Shown: positions 1 to 8,994 of the stretch, in pieces | Layout: each line of letters opens with the position of its first letter | How positions within the stretch are numbered: position 1 is the stretch's first letter | Assembly: GCA_031291295.1 (NCBI GenBank) | Contig: JARLJI010000103.1 | Span: forward strand, 32,076-96,075 | DNA length: 64,000 nt | Origin: Rhodoferax sp. | GTDB lineage: Bacteria; Pseudomonadota; Gammaproteobacteria; Burkholderiales; Burkholderiaceae_C | Reading direction: 5' to 3' | Notes under the pieces: model-generated | What the model was told of the DNA's origin: nothing | Seen by the model: only the letters and a program-made list of their open reading frames with translations | Databases searched by the model: none | Position numbers and translations under genes: made by a program

Positions 1-518
1 TAGGAGATCTGCTTCCAGACCGCCGCCATCACGATCAGGATCATCGCGTCCGTGCTGTTGAGCAGGCTGTCCCAGTGGATGCCCAGCGCATGCAGCCAGT
101 ACGATGCGATGCCGATGTTGGGGGAGAACATGAACAGCCACAGCACGCCGGCGACTGCCGGTGCCACTGCGTAGGGCCAGATCAGCAGCGTCTTGTAGAG
201 GGTTGAGCCGCGCACCACGCGGTCGGCGAATACGGCCAGCAGCAGCGACAGGACGATGCCCAGCCCGGCCACCAGCACCGAGAAGATCGCGGTGGTTTCG
301 AACGAGGCCAGGTACCTTGGGTCGTGCCACAGGGTGCGGAAATTATCCAACCCGACCCATTCGACCGAGCCGCCGAACGCGTCGGTCTGCTGCAGCGACT
401 GCAGCAGCGCCTGGGCGGCGGGCCAGAAGAAGAACACCCCGATGACCACGCCTTGCGGCGCGAGCAGTAGCCAGGGAAGCCAGCGCGAGCGGAAGACGAC
501 GCGTTTTTCGACGGCCAC
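1..518 (-). CDS. ugpA: sn-glycerol-3-phosphate ABC transporter permease UgpA (3' end beyond window)
   Basis: Inner-membrane permease subunit of the glycerol-3-phosphate/glycerophosphodiester importer. The translated product carries the FRSRWLPWLLLAPQ start, several hydrophobic segments and PYAVAPAVAGVLW, which closely match UgpA. The gene runs off the left edge, so only about 172 N-terminal residues are visible. The start is GTG at 518: an in-frame TAA lies a few codons upstream with no ATG between, and a purine-rich AAAGAGAG stretch sits about 10 bases before the GTG. It lies 35 bp downstream of ugpB in the same direction, the usual ugpB-ugpA order. ugpE and ugpC would be expected further left. 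Confidence 0.9.
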   Translation of the reverse strand, partial: MAVEKRVVFRSRWLPWLLLAPQGVVIGVFFFWPAAQALLQSLQQTDAFGGSVEWVGLDNFRTLWHDPRYLASFETTAIFSVLVAGLGIVLSLLLAVFADRVVRGSTLYKTLLIWPYAVAPAVAGVLWLFMFSPNIGIASYWLHALGIHWDSLLNSTDAMILIVMAAVWKQIS

Positions 519-553
519 GGCAGGGGTGCTCTCTTTACGCCTTTATCGGCGGA

Positions 554-1867
554 TCAGTCCTTGTTGGACTGCTGGAACTTCGCCAGCAGCAGGTTGCCGC
601 GCTGGACGATCGAGTCCAGCGCTTCCTTGGCGGTCTTCTTGCCGGCCCAGACCTGCTCGAGCTCCTCGTCCTCGATCGCGCGGATCTGCACGTAGTTGCC
701 CAGGCGGATGCCGCGCGACTTGTCGGTGGTCTTGCGGATCATCTGGTTCACGGCAACATCGGTGCCGGGGTTCTTCTGGTAGTAGCCCGACTTCTCGGTC
801 AGCTCGAAGGCCGCCTTGGTGATCGGTAGATAGCCGGTGCGCTGGTGGCTTGCCGCCTGCACCTCGGGGCTGGACAGGTACGCGAAGAATGCGGCGACGC
901 CCTTGTTCTCGGCCGCCGACTTGCCGCTCATGGCCCACAGGCTGCCACCGCCGATGATGGTGTTCTGCGGCGCGCCGGGCACGTCGGGGTAATAGGGCAG
1001 CGGCGAGAAGCCAAACGCGAACTTGGCCACCTTGTTCACCTGGCCATAGGTGCTCGAGGAGCCCATCGACATCGCGCATTCCCCGGAGATGAAGGCGGCA
1101 TCGGGCACATTGCCGCGGCCCTTGTAGACGAACAGGCCCTGCTTGGCCATGTTGGCCAGGTTCTGGATATGGCGCACTTGCAGCGGGCCGTTGAGCACCA
1201 GCCGCGCGTCGGTACCGCCGAAGCCATTGTTGTGAGTCGCGAACGGGACGTTGTGCCAGGCCGAGAAACTCTCGAGCTGGGTCCAGCTCTGCCACGAGGT
1301 GGTCAGCGGGCACTTGTTGCCGCTGGCCTTCAGCTTGGCCGCGGCCAGCGTCACCTCAGGCCAGGTGGCCGGCGGCTTGTTCGGGTCGAGGCCGGCGGCC
1401 TTGAAGGCGTCCTTGTTGTAGAAGAACACGGTGGTCGAGCTGTTGAACGGCAGGCTCAGCATCTGGCCGTTTGGCGCGGTGTAGTAACTGGCGACGGCGG
1501 GGATGTAGGCGCTGACGTCGAATTTCTGGCCGGCGTCTTTCATGAGCTTGCCGACCGGCACGATGGCGCCCTTGCTGGCCATCATGGTCGCGGTGCCGAC
1601 CTCGAAGACCTGCAGGATGTTGGGCGCGTTGCCGGCACGGTAGGCGGCAATGGCCGCCGGCATGGATTCGTCGTACGTGCCCTTGAACGTGGGCACGACC
1701 TTGTACTCTTTCTGGCTCTCGTTGAAGCCCTTGGCGAGATCGTTGACCCATTCGCCGAGCGGGCCGCCCATGGCGTGCCACCACTGGATTTCGGTTTGCG
1801 CTTGGGCCTGGAAGGAGGGCAGGGCGAGGGCAAGGGCCAGCGCAGCTCCGGCAAGTCGTAGTTTCAT
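554..1867 (-). CDS. ugpB: sn-glycerol-3-phosphate-binding periplasmic protein UgpB
   Basis: Periplasmic solute-binding protein that delivers sn-glycerol-3-phosphate to the UgpAE permease. The 437-residue product (E. coli UgpB is 438) begins with a Sec signal peptide, MKLRLAGAALALALALPSF followed by a QAQA cleavage region, then the family's TEIQWWHAMGG start of the mature protein. FNSSTTVFFYNKDAFKAAG and GECAMSMGSSSTYG are typical of the family. ATG 1867 is preceded by CAGGAGTC, a good ribosome site. A much longer reading frame extends upstream of this ATG but overlaps the divergent gene and is not real. First gene of the ugp operon in view; phosphate control is possible, but no Pho box was verified. 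Confidence 0.95.
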   Translation of the reverse strand: MKLRLAGAALALALALPSFQAQAQTEIQWWHAMGGPLGEWVNDLAKGFNESQKEYKVVPTFKGTYDESMPAAIAAYRAGNAPNILQVFEVGTATMMASKGAIVPVGKLMKDAGQKFDVSAYIPAVASYYTAPNGQMLSLPFNSSTTVFFYNKDAFKAAGLDPNKPPATWPEVTLAAAKLKASGNKCPLTTSWQSWTQLESFSAWHNVPFATHNNGFGGTDARLVLNGPLQVRHIQNLANMAKQGLFVYKGRGNVPDAAFISGECAMSMGSSSTYGQVNKVAKFAFGFSPLPYYPDVPGAPQNTIIGGGSLWAMSGKSAAENKGVAAFFAYLSSPEVQAASHQRTGYLPITKAAFELTEKSGYYQKNPGTDVAVNQMIRKTTDKSRGIRLGNYVQIRAIEDEELEQVWAGKKTAKEALDSIVQRGNLLLAKFQQSNKD

Positions 1868-2056
1868 CAAGACTCCTGAGTTAATTCTTGAGGTTATCAA
1901 CAAAATATGACGATTCCATTTAACACGACGGCGGCGAGGCGCCACAACCGGGGTTTCCATAGGGTTCTCCCCCTTCGCCCGGCGCGTGAATGCTGCGCTG
2001 CGGTAATATTCAATCCCAGCACGGCCGTCCCGTTCTGGCTGCAATTCCAGGACCTC
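1868..2056. promoter_or_regulatory. divergent intergenic region, ugpB / FAD-Fe-S oxidoreductase
   Basis: This 189 bp stretch between two divergently transcribed genes must hold both promoters. It contains an AT-richer segment near 1880-1925. No convincing -35/-10 pair or operator could be assigned by eye. Confidence 0.4.
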
Positions 2057-5000
2057 ATGAACGCTCCCACAACGCTCAATCACCTCATGGCCGCTGCCGA
2101 TGAGGCACCACGCCTGCGCGAAATTCCCTATAACTACACCTCGTTTTCCGACCGCGAGATCGTGATCCGTCTGCTGGGCGCACGGGCCTGGGACGTGCTG
2201 GGTTCCCTGCGCGAGGAGCGCCGCACCGGACGCTCGGCGCGCATGCTGTACGAGGTGCTGGGCGACATCTGGGTGGTGCAGCGCAACCCGTATCTGCAGG
2301 ACGATCTGCTGGACAACCCGAAGCGGCGCAAGCTGCTGGTGGAGGCCCTGCACCACCGCCTGGCCGAAGTGGGAAAACGCCGCACACCCGCGATGGATGC
2401 CGGGCGCGATGTCATTGTGGGTGAGCTTCTTGAGGCTGCGGCCCAAGCGGTTCGTGCATTTGACGCTACATTTCTGGAAGCAGCCAGCCTGCGTCGCCAG
2501 ACCCGGCGCCGGCTGCTGAAGTGCACCGCGAAAGACAACATCAAGTTCGATGGCCTCTCGCGCGTCTCGCACGTGACCGATGCCACCGACTGGCGCGTGG
2601 AATACCCGTTCGTGGTGCTGACTCCCGACACCGAGGCCGAGATGGCGGCCTTGGTCAAGGGCTGCATCGAGCTGGGCCTGACCATCATTCCGCGCGGCGG
2701 CGGCACCGGCTACACCGGCGGTGCCATTCCTTTGAGCTGGAAAAGCGCGGTCATCAACACCGAAAAGCTCGAGGCCATGACCGAGGTCGAGATGGTCTCG
2801 CTGCCCGGGCTGGCGCAGCCGGTGGCCACCGTGTGGACCGAGGCGGGCGTGGTGACGCAGCGCGTGGCGGACGCCGCCGAGCGCGGCGGCTATGTGTTTG
2901 CGGTCGATCCGACCTCGGCCGAGGCCTCGTGCATCGGCGGCAACATCGCCATGAACGCGGGCGGCAAGAAGGCCGTGCTGTGGGGCACCGCGCTGGACAA
3001 CCTGGCCTCGTGGCGCATGGTGACGCCGCAGGCGCAGTGGCTCGAAGTCACGCGGCTGAACCACAACCTGGGCAAGATTCACGATGCCGAGCTGGCCAGC
3101 TTCGAGCTGCGCTACTTCGAGGCCGACGGCAAGACGGCAGTGCGCACCGAGCGGCTCGACATTCCCGGCCCGACCTTCCGCAAGGAAGGGCTGGGCAAGG
3201 ACGTGACCGACAAGTTCCTCTCGGGCCTGCCCGGCATCCAGAAAGAGGGCTGCGACGGCCTGATCACCAGCGCGCGCTGGATCGTGCACCGCATGCCGGT
3301 GCACACGCGCACCGTGTGCCTGGAGTTCTTCGGCAATGCCAAGGACGCGGTGCCCAGCATCGTCGAGATCAAGGACTTCATGTTTGCCGAGCAGAAGCGC
3401 TCGGGTGTGCTGCTCGCGGGCCTCGAACACCTGGACGACCGCTACCTGAAGGCCGTCGGCTACGCCACCAAGTCCAAGGCGCATGGTGGCGGCCTGCCCA
3501 AGATGGTGCTGTTCGGTGACATCGCGGGCGACGACGCCGACGCCGTGGCGCGCGTCACCTCCGAGGTGGTGCGCATCGCCAACTCGCGCAGCGGCGAGGG
3601 CTTCATCGCCATCAGCCCGGAAGCGCGCAAGAAATTCTGGCTGGACCGCAAGCGCACCGCGGCCATCTCCAAGCACACCAACGCCTTCAAGATCAACGAG
3701 GACGTGGTGATCCCGCTGCCGCGCATGGCCGAGTACACCGACGGCATCGAGCGCATCAACATCGAATTGAGCCTGCGCAACAAGCTCCAGCTGTGCGACG
3801 AGCTGGAGACTTTCTTCACGCGCGGCAACCTGCCGCTGGGCAAGCAGGGTGATGCGGGCGAAGTGCCGTCGGCCGAGCTGCTGGAAGACCGCGTGGCGCA
3901 GGCGCTGGCGTTGATCCGGGACGTGCGCGTGCTGTGGCGCGGCTGGCTGCAAGGCGTGGCCGAGCTGTTTCCCGGGCTGCAGGACCATTCGCTGCGCGCC
4001 AGCTGGAAGACGCAGATCCGCGCCCCGCTGCAGGCGATTTTTTCGGGCGACGCGTTCAAGCCGGTGCTGGAGGAATGCAATGCGATCCACAAGCGCGTGC
4101 TCAAGGGCCGCGTCTGGGCCGCGCTGCACATGCACGCGGGCGACGGCAATGTGCACACCAACATCCCGGTCAACAGCGACGACTATGACATGCTGCAGGC
4201 CGCGCACGAGGCGGTCAAGCGCATCATGGCGCTGGCGCGCTCGCTGGACGGCGTGATCTCGGGCGAGCACGGCATCGGCATCACCAAGCTCGAGTTCCTG
4301 ACCGACGCCGAGCTCCAGCCGTTCACCGACTACAAGCGCCGGGTCGATCCCGAAGGGCGCTTCAACAAAGGCAAGCTGCTACGAAATTCGGAGCCTACGG
4401 TTCAGGGTGGACAAGGGTTAGACGGGGGAGGGGCCCTGTCGAACCCGATCTTTGCCGATTTGACCAATGCCTACACGCCCAGCTTCGGCCTCATGGGGCA
4501 CGAGTCGCTGATCATGCAGCAGTCCGATATCGGCGCCATCGCCGATTCGGTGAAGGACTGCCTGCGCTGCGGCAAGTGCAAACCCGTGTGCGCCACCCAT
4601 GTGCCGCGCGCCAACCTGCTGTACAGCCCGCGCAACAAGATCCTGGCGACCTCGCTCCTGGTCGAGGCCTTTTTGTACGAAGAGCAGACCCGGCGCGGCG
4701 TCTCGATCCGGCACTGGGAGGAGTTCGAGGACGTGGCCGACCACTGCACCGTGTGCCACAAGTGCCTCTCCCCGTGCCCGGTCGACATCGACTTCGGCGA
4801 TGTGTCGATGAACATGCGCAACCTGCTGCGCAAGATGGGGCAAAAGAGCTTTCGCCCCGGCAATGCCGCCGCCATGTTCTTCCTCAATGCCACCAACCCG
4901 CAGACCATCAAGCTGATGCGAGGCGCCATGGTCGGCGTCGGCTTCAAGGCCCAGCGCCTGGCCAACGACCTGCTGCGCCGGCTGGCGAAGACGCAGACCG

Positions 5001-5974
5001 CCAAACCGCCGGCCACGGTCGGCGCCGCGCCGGTCAAGGAACAGGTGATCCACTTCATCAACAAGAAGATGCCCGGCGGCCTGCCCAAGAAGACGGCGCG
5101 TGCGCTGCTCGACATCGAGGACAAGGACTACGTGCCGATCATCCGCAACCCCAAGGGCACCACGCCTGAGACGGAGGCGGTGTTCTACTTTCCGGGCTGC
5201 GGCTCCGAGCGGCTGTTCTCGCAGGTCGGGCTCGCGACCCAGGCCATGCTCTGGCACGCCGGTGTGCAGACCGTGCTGCCGCCCGGCTACCTGTGCTGCG
5301 GCTATCCGCAGCGCGGCGCGGGCCAGTACGACAAGGCCGAGAAAATCATCACCGACAACCGCGTGCTGTTCCACCGCGTGGCCAACACGCTGAACTACCT
5401 GGACATCAAAACTGTGGTGGTGAGCTGCGGCACCTGCTACGACCAGCTGCAGGGTTACGAGTTCGACAAGATCTTCCCAGGCAGCCGCATCATCGACATC
5501 CATGAATACCTGCTGGAAAAAGGCATCACGCTGCCCGCGGGGCAGGGGGGCTACCTGTACCACGAGCCTTGCCACAATCCCATGAAGCTCGGCGACCCGA
5601 TGAAAACGGTCAAGGCGCTGGTCGGCGACAACGTGATCAAGAGCGAGCGCTGCTGCGGCGAATCCGGCACGCTGGGCGTGACCCGGCCCGACATCGCAAC
5701 CCAGGTGCGGTTTCGCAAGGAAGAAGAAATCCGCAAGGGCGAAGCGCAACTGCGCGACGCCGGCCTGGTGGGCGGACAAGACAACGTCAAGATCCTGACC
5801 AGTTGCCCGAGCTGCCTGCAGGGGCTCAAGCGCTACGGCGATGACCTGCAGAACGGCCTGCTCGAGGCCGACTACATCGTGATCGAGATGGCGAACAAGA
5901 TCCTGGGCGAGCAATGGCTGCCCGAGTACGTGGCGGCCGCGAATGCGGGCGGGATCGAGCGCGTGCTGGTCTGA
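2057..5974 (+). CDS. DUF3683 FAD/FMN-binding oxidoreductase with Fe-S and CCG domains
   Basis: A 1305-residue multidomain flavoprotein. In order: a DUF3683-type N-terminal region ([20 protein letters not shown]); a FAD_binding_4 domain ([19 protein letters not shown]); a C-terminal FAD-oxidase cap with [15 protein letters not shown] and [10 protein letters not shown] as in D-lactate and glycolate dehydrogenases; two 4Fe-4S motifs ([25 protein letters not shown]); and two CCG cysteine-rich domains ([10 protein letters not shown]...[16 protein letters not shown]...CCGESGTLG). It therefore fuses what are separate GlcD, GlcE and GlcF or LutA subunits in other bacteria. A 2-hydroxyacid or D-lactate substrate donating to quinone is inference. 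ATG 2057 is chosen because the protein family starts there; the frame stays open to 1907. The DUF971 gene follows closely. Confidence 0.88.
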   Translation: MNAPTTLNHLMAAADEAPRLREIPYNYTSFSDREIVIRLLGARAWDVLGSLREERRTGRSARMLYEVLGDIWVVQRNPYLQDDLLDNPKRRKLLVEALHHRLAEVGKRRTPAMDAGRDVIVGELLEAAAQAVRAFDATFLEAASLRRQTRRRLLKCTAKDNIKFDGLSRVSHVTDATDWRVEYPFVVLTPDTEAEMAALVKGCIELGLTIIPRGGGTGYTGGAIPLSWKSAVINTEKLEAMTEVEMVSLPGLAQPVATVWTEAGVVTQRVADAAERGGYVFAVDPTSAEASCIGGNIAMNAGGKKAVLWGTALDNLASWRMVTPQAQWLEVTRLNHNLGKIHDAELASFELRYFEADGKTAVRTERLDIPGPTFRKEGLGKDVTDKFLSGLPGIQKEGCDGLITSARWIVHRMPVHTRTVCLEFFGNAKDAVPSIVEIKDFMFAEQKRSGVLLAGLEHLDDRYLKAVGYATKSKAHGGGLPKMVLFGDIAGDDADAVARVTSEVVRIANSRSGEGFIAISPEARKKFWLDRKRTAAISKHTNAFKINEDVVIPLPRMAEYTDGIERINIELSLRNKLQLCDELETFFTRGNLPLGKQGDAGEVPSAELLEDRVAQALALIRDVRVLWRGWLQGVAELFPGLQDHSLRASWKTQIRAPLQAIFSGDAFKPVLEECNAIHKRVLKGRVWAALHMHAGDGNVHTNIPVNSDDYDMLQAAHEAVKRIMALARSLDGVISGEHGIGITKLEFLTDAELQPFTDYKRRVDPEGRFNKGKLLRNSEPTVQGGQGLDGGGALSNPIFADLTNAYTPSFGLMGHESLIMQQSDIGAIADSVKDCLRCGKCKPVCATHVPRANLLYSPRNKILATSLLVEAFLYEEQTRRGVSIRHWEEFEDVADHCTVCHKCLSPCPVDIDFGDVSMNMRNLLRKMGQKSFRPGNAAAMFFLNATNPQTIKLMRGAMVGVGFKAQRLANDLLRRLAKTQTAKPPATVGAAPVKEQVIHFINKKMPGGLPKKTARALLDIEDKDYVPIIRNPKGTTPETEAVFYFPGCGSERLFSQVGLATQAMLWHAGVQTVLPPGYLCCGYPQRGAGQYDKAEKIITDNRVLFHRVANTLNYLDIKTVVVSCGTCYDQLQGYEFDKIFPGSRIIDIHEYLLEKGITLPAGQGGYLYHEPCHNPMKLGDPMKTVKALVGDNVIKSERCCGESGTLGVTRPDIATQVRFRKEEEIRKGEAQLRDAGLVGGQDNVKILTSCPSCLQGLKRYGDDLQNGLLEADYIVIEMANKILGEQWLPEYVAAANAGGIERVLV

Positions 5975-5981
5975 TACCTTG

Positions 5982-6014
5982 CGGGACAGACCGGAGCGCA
6001 GCGGAGCTCTGTCC
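5982..6014. repeat. inverted repeat between oxidoreductase and DUF971 genes
   Basis: GGGACAGA and TCTGTCCC form the arms around a CCGGAGCGCAGCGGAGC core. It may be a weak terminator or a copy of a common Burkholderiales intergenic palindrome. No T-run follows, so I favour a repeat. Confidence 0.5.
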
Positions 6015-6037
6015 CCAACACTTTAGAGGAGCCTTCC

Positions 6038-6451
6038 ATGGCCGGTTTGAAATCCGGGGCGCCCACGCCCCAAGACATCACGGTGCACAGCCAGTCGCGC
6101 GTGCTGGAAATCACGTTTTCGGACGGCGCCGCGTTCCGCATTCCGTTCGAACTGATGCGCGTGTATTCGCCCTCGGCCGAGGTGCAGGGCCACGGCGCCG
6201 GCCAGGAAGTGCTGCAGACCGGCAAGCGCGAGGTGGACCTGGTGGCGCTGGAGCCGGTGGGCAACTACGCCGTGCAGCCGAGCTTTTCCGACGGACACAA
6301 CACCGGCATTTTCTCGTGGGACTACCTGTACTTTCTGGGCTCCCAGCAGGACAAGCTGTGGGCCGACTACACGGAGCGCCTGCGGGCAGCCGGTGTCGAT
6401 CGCGACGCGCCCATGCCGCCTAAGGGCGGGCACGCCTGCGGCAGCCATTGA
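6038..6451 (+). CDS. DUF971 (gamma-butyrobetaine hydroxylase N-terminal-like) protein
   Basis: A 137-residue protein consisting of one DUF971 domain. The pattern VLEITFSDG, FRIPFELMRVYSPSAEVQGHG, VGNYAVQPSFSDGHNTGIF and WDYLYFLG is characteristic. The fold occurs alone in bacteria and at the N-terminus of gamma-butyrobetaine hydroxylase, and has also been seen with Fe-S carrier proteins such as ApbC/Mrp. The free-standing form has no settled function. A C-terminal histidine/cysteine tail (GGHACGSH) could bind metal, which is inference. ATG 6038 is preceded by AGAGGAGCC. The gene sits immediately before ubiE, a common arrangement in related genomes. Confidence 0.88.
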   Translation: MAGLKSGAPTPQDITVHSQSRVLEITFSDGAAFRIPFELMRVYSPSAEVQGHGAGQEVLQTGKREVDLVALEPVGNYAVQPSFSDGHNTGIFSWDYLYFLGSQQDKLWADYTERLRAAGVDRDAPMPPKGGHACGSH

Positions 6452-6462
6452 GCATTTCAAAG

Positions 6463-6516
6463 ACTATCGTTTTCGTAGCAAGCATTGAAGGCGCAGCAAC
6501 GACTGGAGCCTGATTT
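6463..6516 (+). repeat. interspersed palindromic repeat, copy 1 (intergenic)
   Basis: Begins CTATCGTTTTCGTAGC and ends GGAGCCTGATTT. This is a degenerate copy of the ~55 bp family described in the findings, lying between DUF971 and ubiE. Confidence 0.6.
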
Positions 6517-6596
6517 TCTTTGTAATCCCGTCAAATCTCCGACACAATGCAGGGATGTCGCCACGACGGCGCCGTTTCCGCTCTAGCATCTGCACC

Positions 6597-7328
6597 ATGA
6601 CAACAACGCATTTCGGTTTTCAATCGGTCGACGAAGGCGACAAGGCGCGCCGGGTCCGCGGCGTGTTCGATTCGGTCGCGCCCAAATACGACCTGATGAA
6701 CGACCTCATGTCGCTGGGCCTGCACCGCGCCTGGAAGGCCTACACGGTGCTGGTGGCCGACGTGCGCGAGGGCGCCTCGGTGCTCGATATCGCGGGCGGC
6801 ACGGGCGACCTGGCGCTGGCCTTTGCCAAAAAGGCCGGCGCGTCGGGCCGGGTGGTGCACACCGACATCAACGAGGCCATGCTGCGCACCGGGCGCGAGC
6901 GCCTGCTCGATGCGGGCGTGGCGTTGCCGACACTGGTGTGCGACGCCGAAAAGCTGCCGTTTGCCGGCGACTCGTTCGATGTGGTCAGCGTCGCCTTCGG
7001 CCTGCGCAACATGACGCACAAGGACGCGGCGCTGGCCGAAATGAACCGGGTATTGAAACCCGGCGGCAAGCTGCTGGTGCTCGAATTCTCCAAGGTGGCC
7101 AAGCCGCTCGAGAAGATTTACGACTGGTATTCCTTCAAGGTCCTGCCCGGTCTGGGCAAGCTGGTGGCGGGCGACGACGCCAGCTACCGCTACCTGGCGG
7201 AGTCGATTCGCATGCACCCCGACCAGCAGGGGCTCAAAGCCCTGATGAAACAAAGCGGCTTTGGCCATGTGGACTATCACAACCTTTCCGGCGGCGTCGT
7301 GGCGCTGCATGTTGGAATCAAGTGTTAG
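6597..7328 (+). CDS. ubiE: demethylmenaquinone/2-methoxy-benzoquinol C-methyltransferase UbiE
   Basis: SAM-dependent C-methyltransferase of ubiquinone biosynthesis, acting on 2-polyprenyl-6-methoxy-1,4-benzoquinol. The 243-residue product has the UbiE start ([33 protein letters not shown]), the SAM-binding glycine motif [16 protein letters not shown], the family motif [18 protein letters not shown] and the C-terminal [20 protein letters not shown] 6597 is preferred over an upstream in-frame ATG because homologs begin MTTTHFGF. It opens a ubiE, Tim44-like, ubiJ, ubiB cluster, so aerobic quinone synthesis is its context. Confidence 0.96.
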   Translation: MTTTHFGFQSVDEGDKARRVRGVFDSVAPKYDLMNDLMSLGLHRAWKAYTVLVADVREGASVLDIAGGTGDLALAFAKKAGASGRVVHTDINEAMLRTGRERLLDAGVALPTLVCDAEKLPFAGDSFDVVSVAFGLRNMTHKDAALAEMNRVLKPGGKLLVLEFSKVAKPLEKIYDWYSFKVLPGLGKLVAGDDASYRYLAESIRMHPDQQGLKALMKQSGFGHVDYHNLSGGVVALHVGIKC

Positions 7329-7354
7329 CGCATCCAAAAAAAGGGGAGATTGAC

Positions 7355-8359
7355 ATGAAGTACTGGTCCTTGATTCTGGTGGCCGCTCTGGCGCTGTCGA
7401 GCCTGAACGCAGAAGCGGCCCGGCGCCTGGGCGGCGGCCGCTCCTTCGGCCAGCAGTCCGGCAACGTGACGCAGCGCGAGGCCGCCCGGGCGCCGGTTAC
7501 GCCGGGCGGCGCCACGCAAAATGCGGCCAATGCGGCGCCGGGCGCGGCTGCTGCCAATGGCGCCGCCCAGGCGCCCCGCAAGCCGTGGGGCGGCATGCTC
7601 GGCGGTTTGGCGGCCGGCATGGGGCTTGCGTGGCTGGCGCACTCGCTCGGACTGGGTGCGGCATTCGGGCAAATCCTGCTGCTGGCGCTGGTGCTGCTGA
7701 TCGGGCTTGCGGTGTACGGGATGGTGGTGCGTTCGCGCAGGGCGGCCGCCTCTTCGCAGGGGCCCTATGCGCTCCAGGGCGCCGGCAGCGCGCCGGCCGC
7801 GGTCACGCTGCGCCAGTACAGCCCCGACAACGTGGGCAACGATGCTTCGGCGCGTCCCTGGGAGCGCACCGGCATGGTGCTGGATCCGGACAAGTCACAG
7901 GACGGCGCGGCGGCCTTGCCCGGTCCAGGCTCGCTGATCGGTTCGGCCCTGGCCGGCTCGAAAACCTGGGGCGTTCCCCCAGGGTTCGATGTCGACGGAT
8001 TTCTGGTGGCGGCCAAGCGCAACTTTGTGACGCTGCAGGACGCCTGGGATCGTGCCGATATCGGCATGCTGCGCACCATGATGACCGACGCCATGCTGGG
8101 AGAGATCAAGACCCAGCTGTCCGAGCGCGAAGTGCATACGGGCGGCCAGTCCAACCGGACCGACGTGGTGATGCTGCAGGCGCAATTGCTGGGCATCGAG
8201 GACCTGAGTGAGGGTTACCTGGCCAGCGTGGAGTTCTCCGGCATGATCCGCGAGGATCCGTCTGCCGGTCCGAGCCCGTTCCGGGAAGTCTGGAACATGT
8301 CCAAACCCAAGAGCGGCTCCAGCGGCTGGCTGGTGGCCGGGGTGCAGGCGCTCCAGTAG
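7355..8359 (+). CDS. Tim44-like domain membrane protein
   Basis: A 334-residue exported protein. Residues 1-22 form a signal peptide or anchor (MKYWSLILVAALALSSLNAEA). A low-complexity Gly/Ala/Arg region containing GGGRSFG follows, then a hydrophobic segment around residues 95-120 and a C-terminal Tim44-like domain (about 200-334: VDGFLVAAKRNFVTLQDAWDRAD, LLGIEDLSEGYLASVEFSG). The domain is related to the membrane-attached part of mitochondrial Tim44; its bacterial role is not settled. AGGGGAG lies just ahead of ATG 7355. It sits between ubiE and ubiJ, a conserved order in this group, but a role in quinone synthesis is only suggested by position. Confidence 0.85.
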   Translation: MKYWSLILVAALALSSLNAEAARRLGGGRSFGQQSGNVTQREAARAPVTPGGATQNAANAAPGAAAANGAAQAPRKPWGGMLGGLAAGMGLAWLAHSLGLGAAFGQILLLALVLLIGLAVYGMVVRSRRAAASSQGPYALQGAGSAPAAVTLRQYSPDNVGNDASARPWERTGMVLDPDKSQDGAAALPGPGSLIGSALAGSKTWGVPPGFDVDGFLVAAKRNFVTLQDAWDRADIGMLRTMMTDAMLGEIKTQLSEREVHTGGQSNRTDVVMLQAQLLGIEDLSEGYLASVEFSGMIREDPSAGPSPFREVWNMSKPKSGSSGWLVAGVQALQ

Positions 8360-8439
8360 CGAACCGACCTGCGCGCCCGGCGCCGCAGATGTAGCGCCCA
8401 GCCTGGGGCGCAGTAACTTTCAGGGAATAATCGGGGACT

Positions 8440-8994
8440 ATGGTCACATCGTCCCCTTTTTCTTTTTTGAACGACATTGTCGACAAGCTGGCCTCCAGCC
8501 TGCAGCCGCCCGGCTGGGTGGTCGACGAGGTGCAGCACCGCCTGGTGCTGTTCCTCAATCACGTGCTGCTGCAGGAGAGTGAGGCCATGGCCCGCCTTGC
8601 ACGACAAAAAGACCGTGTGGTCCTTGCCCAATGGCGCTTATTCGCTATTAAATTTGTAGCAACACCGGCCGGCCTGCTCGATCTGGCGGCGCCGGGCGCG
8701 CAACCCGACCTGACGCTGTCGATGCTGGACGCGTCGCCGCTGGAGCTGGCCCAGGCGGCCTTGCGCGGCGACAAGCCCGCCGTTCGCATTGAAGGGGATG
8801 TGCAGCTCGCCGCCGAGGTCAACTGGCTGGTGGATCACGTGCGCTGGGACGTGGAAGAAGACCTGTCGCGCGTGCTGGGCGACGCCCCGGCCCATGCACT
8901 AGGCCAGGCCGCGCGCCGCATGGTGGATGGGCTGCGCCAGTTCACCAGCGCGCGTGCGCAAACGCCAGCGGGCCCCGGCAAGGCGCAGCCATGA
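8440..8994 (+). CDS. ubiJ: ubiquinone biosynthesis accessory factor UbiJ (SCP2 domain)
   Basis: A 184-residue SCP2/sterol-carrier-like protein. In E. coli UbiJ is part of the soluble Ubi complex that binds ubiquinone intermediates through this lipid-binding fold. Visible features are an N-terminal [18 protein letters not shown] segment, the [24 protein letters not shown] core and a C-terminal [20 protein letters not shown] helix followed by a polar tail. It overlaps ubiB by 4 bases (ATGA), showing translational coupling. Odd point: bases near 8634-8661 (GCGCTTATTCGCTATTAAAT and onward), coding [10 protein letters not shown], match one arm of the interspersed repeat, so part of the beta region is encoded by repeat-like DNA. 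Confidence 0.85.
   Translation: MVTSSPFSFLNDIVDKLASSLQPPGWVVDEVQHRLVLFLNHVLLQESEAMARLARQKDRVVLAQWRLFAIKFVATPAGLLDLAAPGAQPDLTLSMLDASPLELAQAALRGDKPAVRIEGDVQLAAEVNWLVDHVRWDVEEDLSRVLGDAPAHALGQAARRMVDGLRQFTSARAQTPAGPGKAQP
8634..8661. repeat. interspersed palindromic repeat fragment inside ubiJ
   Basis: Contains GCTATTAAATTTGTAGC preceded by GCGCTTATTC, the arm and flank of the repeat family. Its local AT-richness contrasts with the surrounding gene. Read in frame as [10 protein letters not shown]. Confidence 0.5.

Noticed and set aside
554..4270. Very long minus-strand reading frame through ugpB and into the opposite oxidoreductase gene
   Set aside because: Only 554-1867 matches a known protein (UgpB with its signal peptide). 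The rest is the antisense shadow of the DUF3683 gene, a common artefact of GC-rich DNA.
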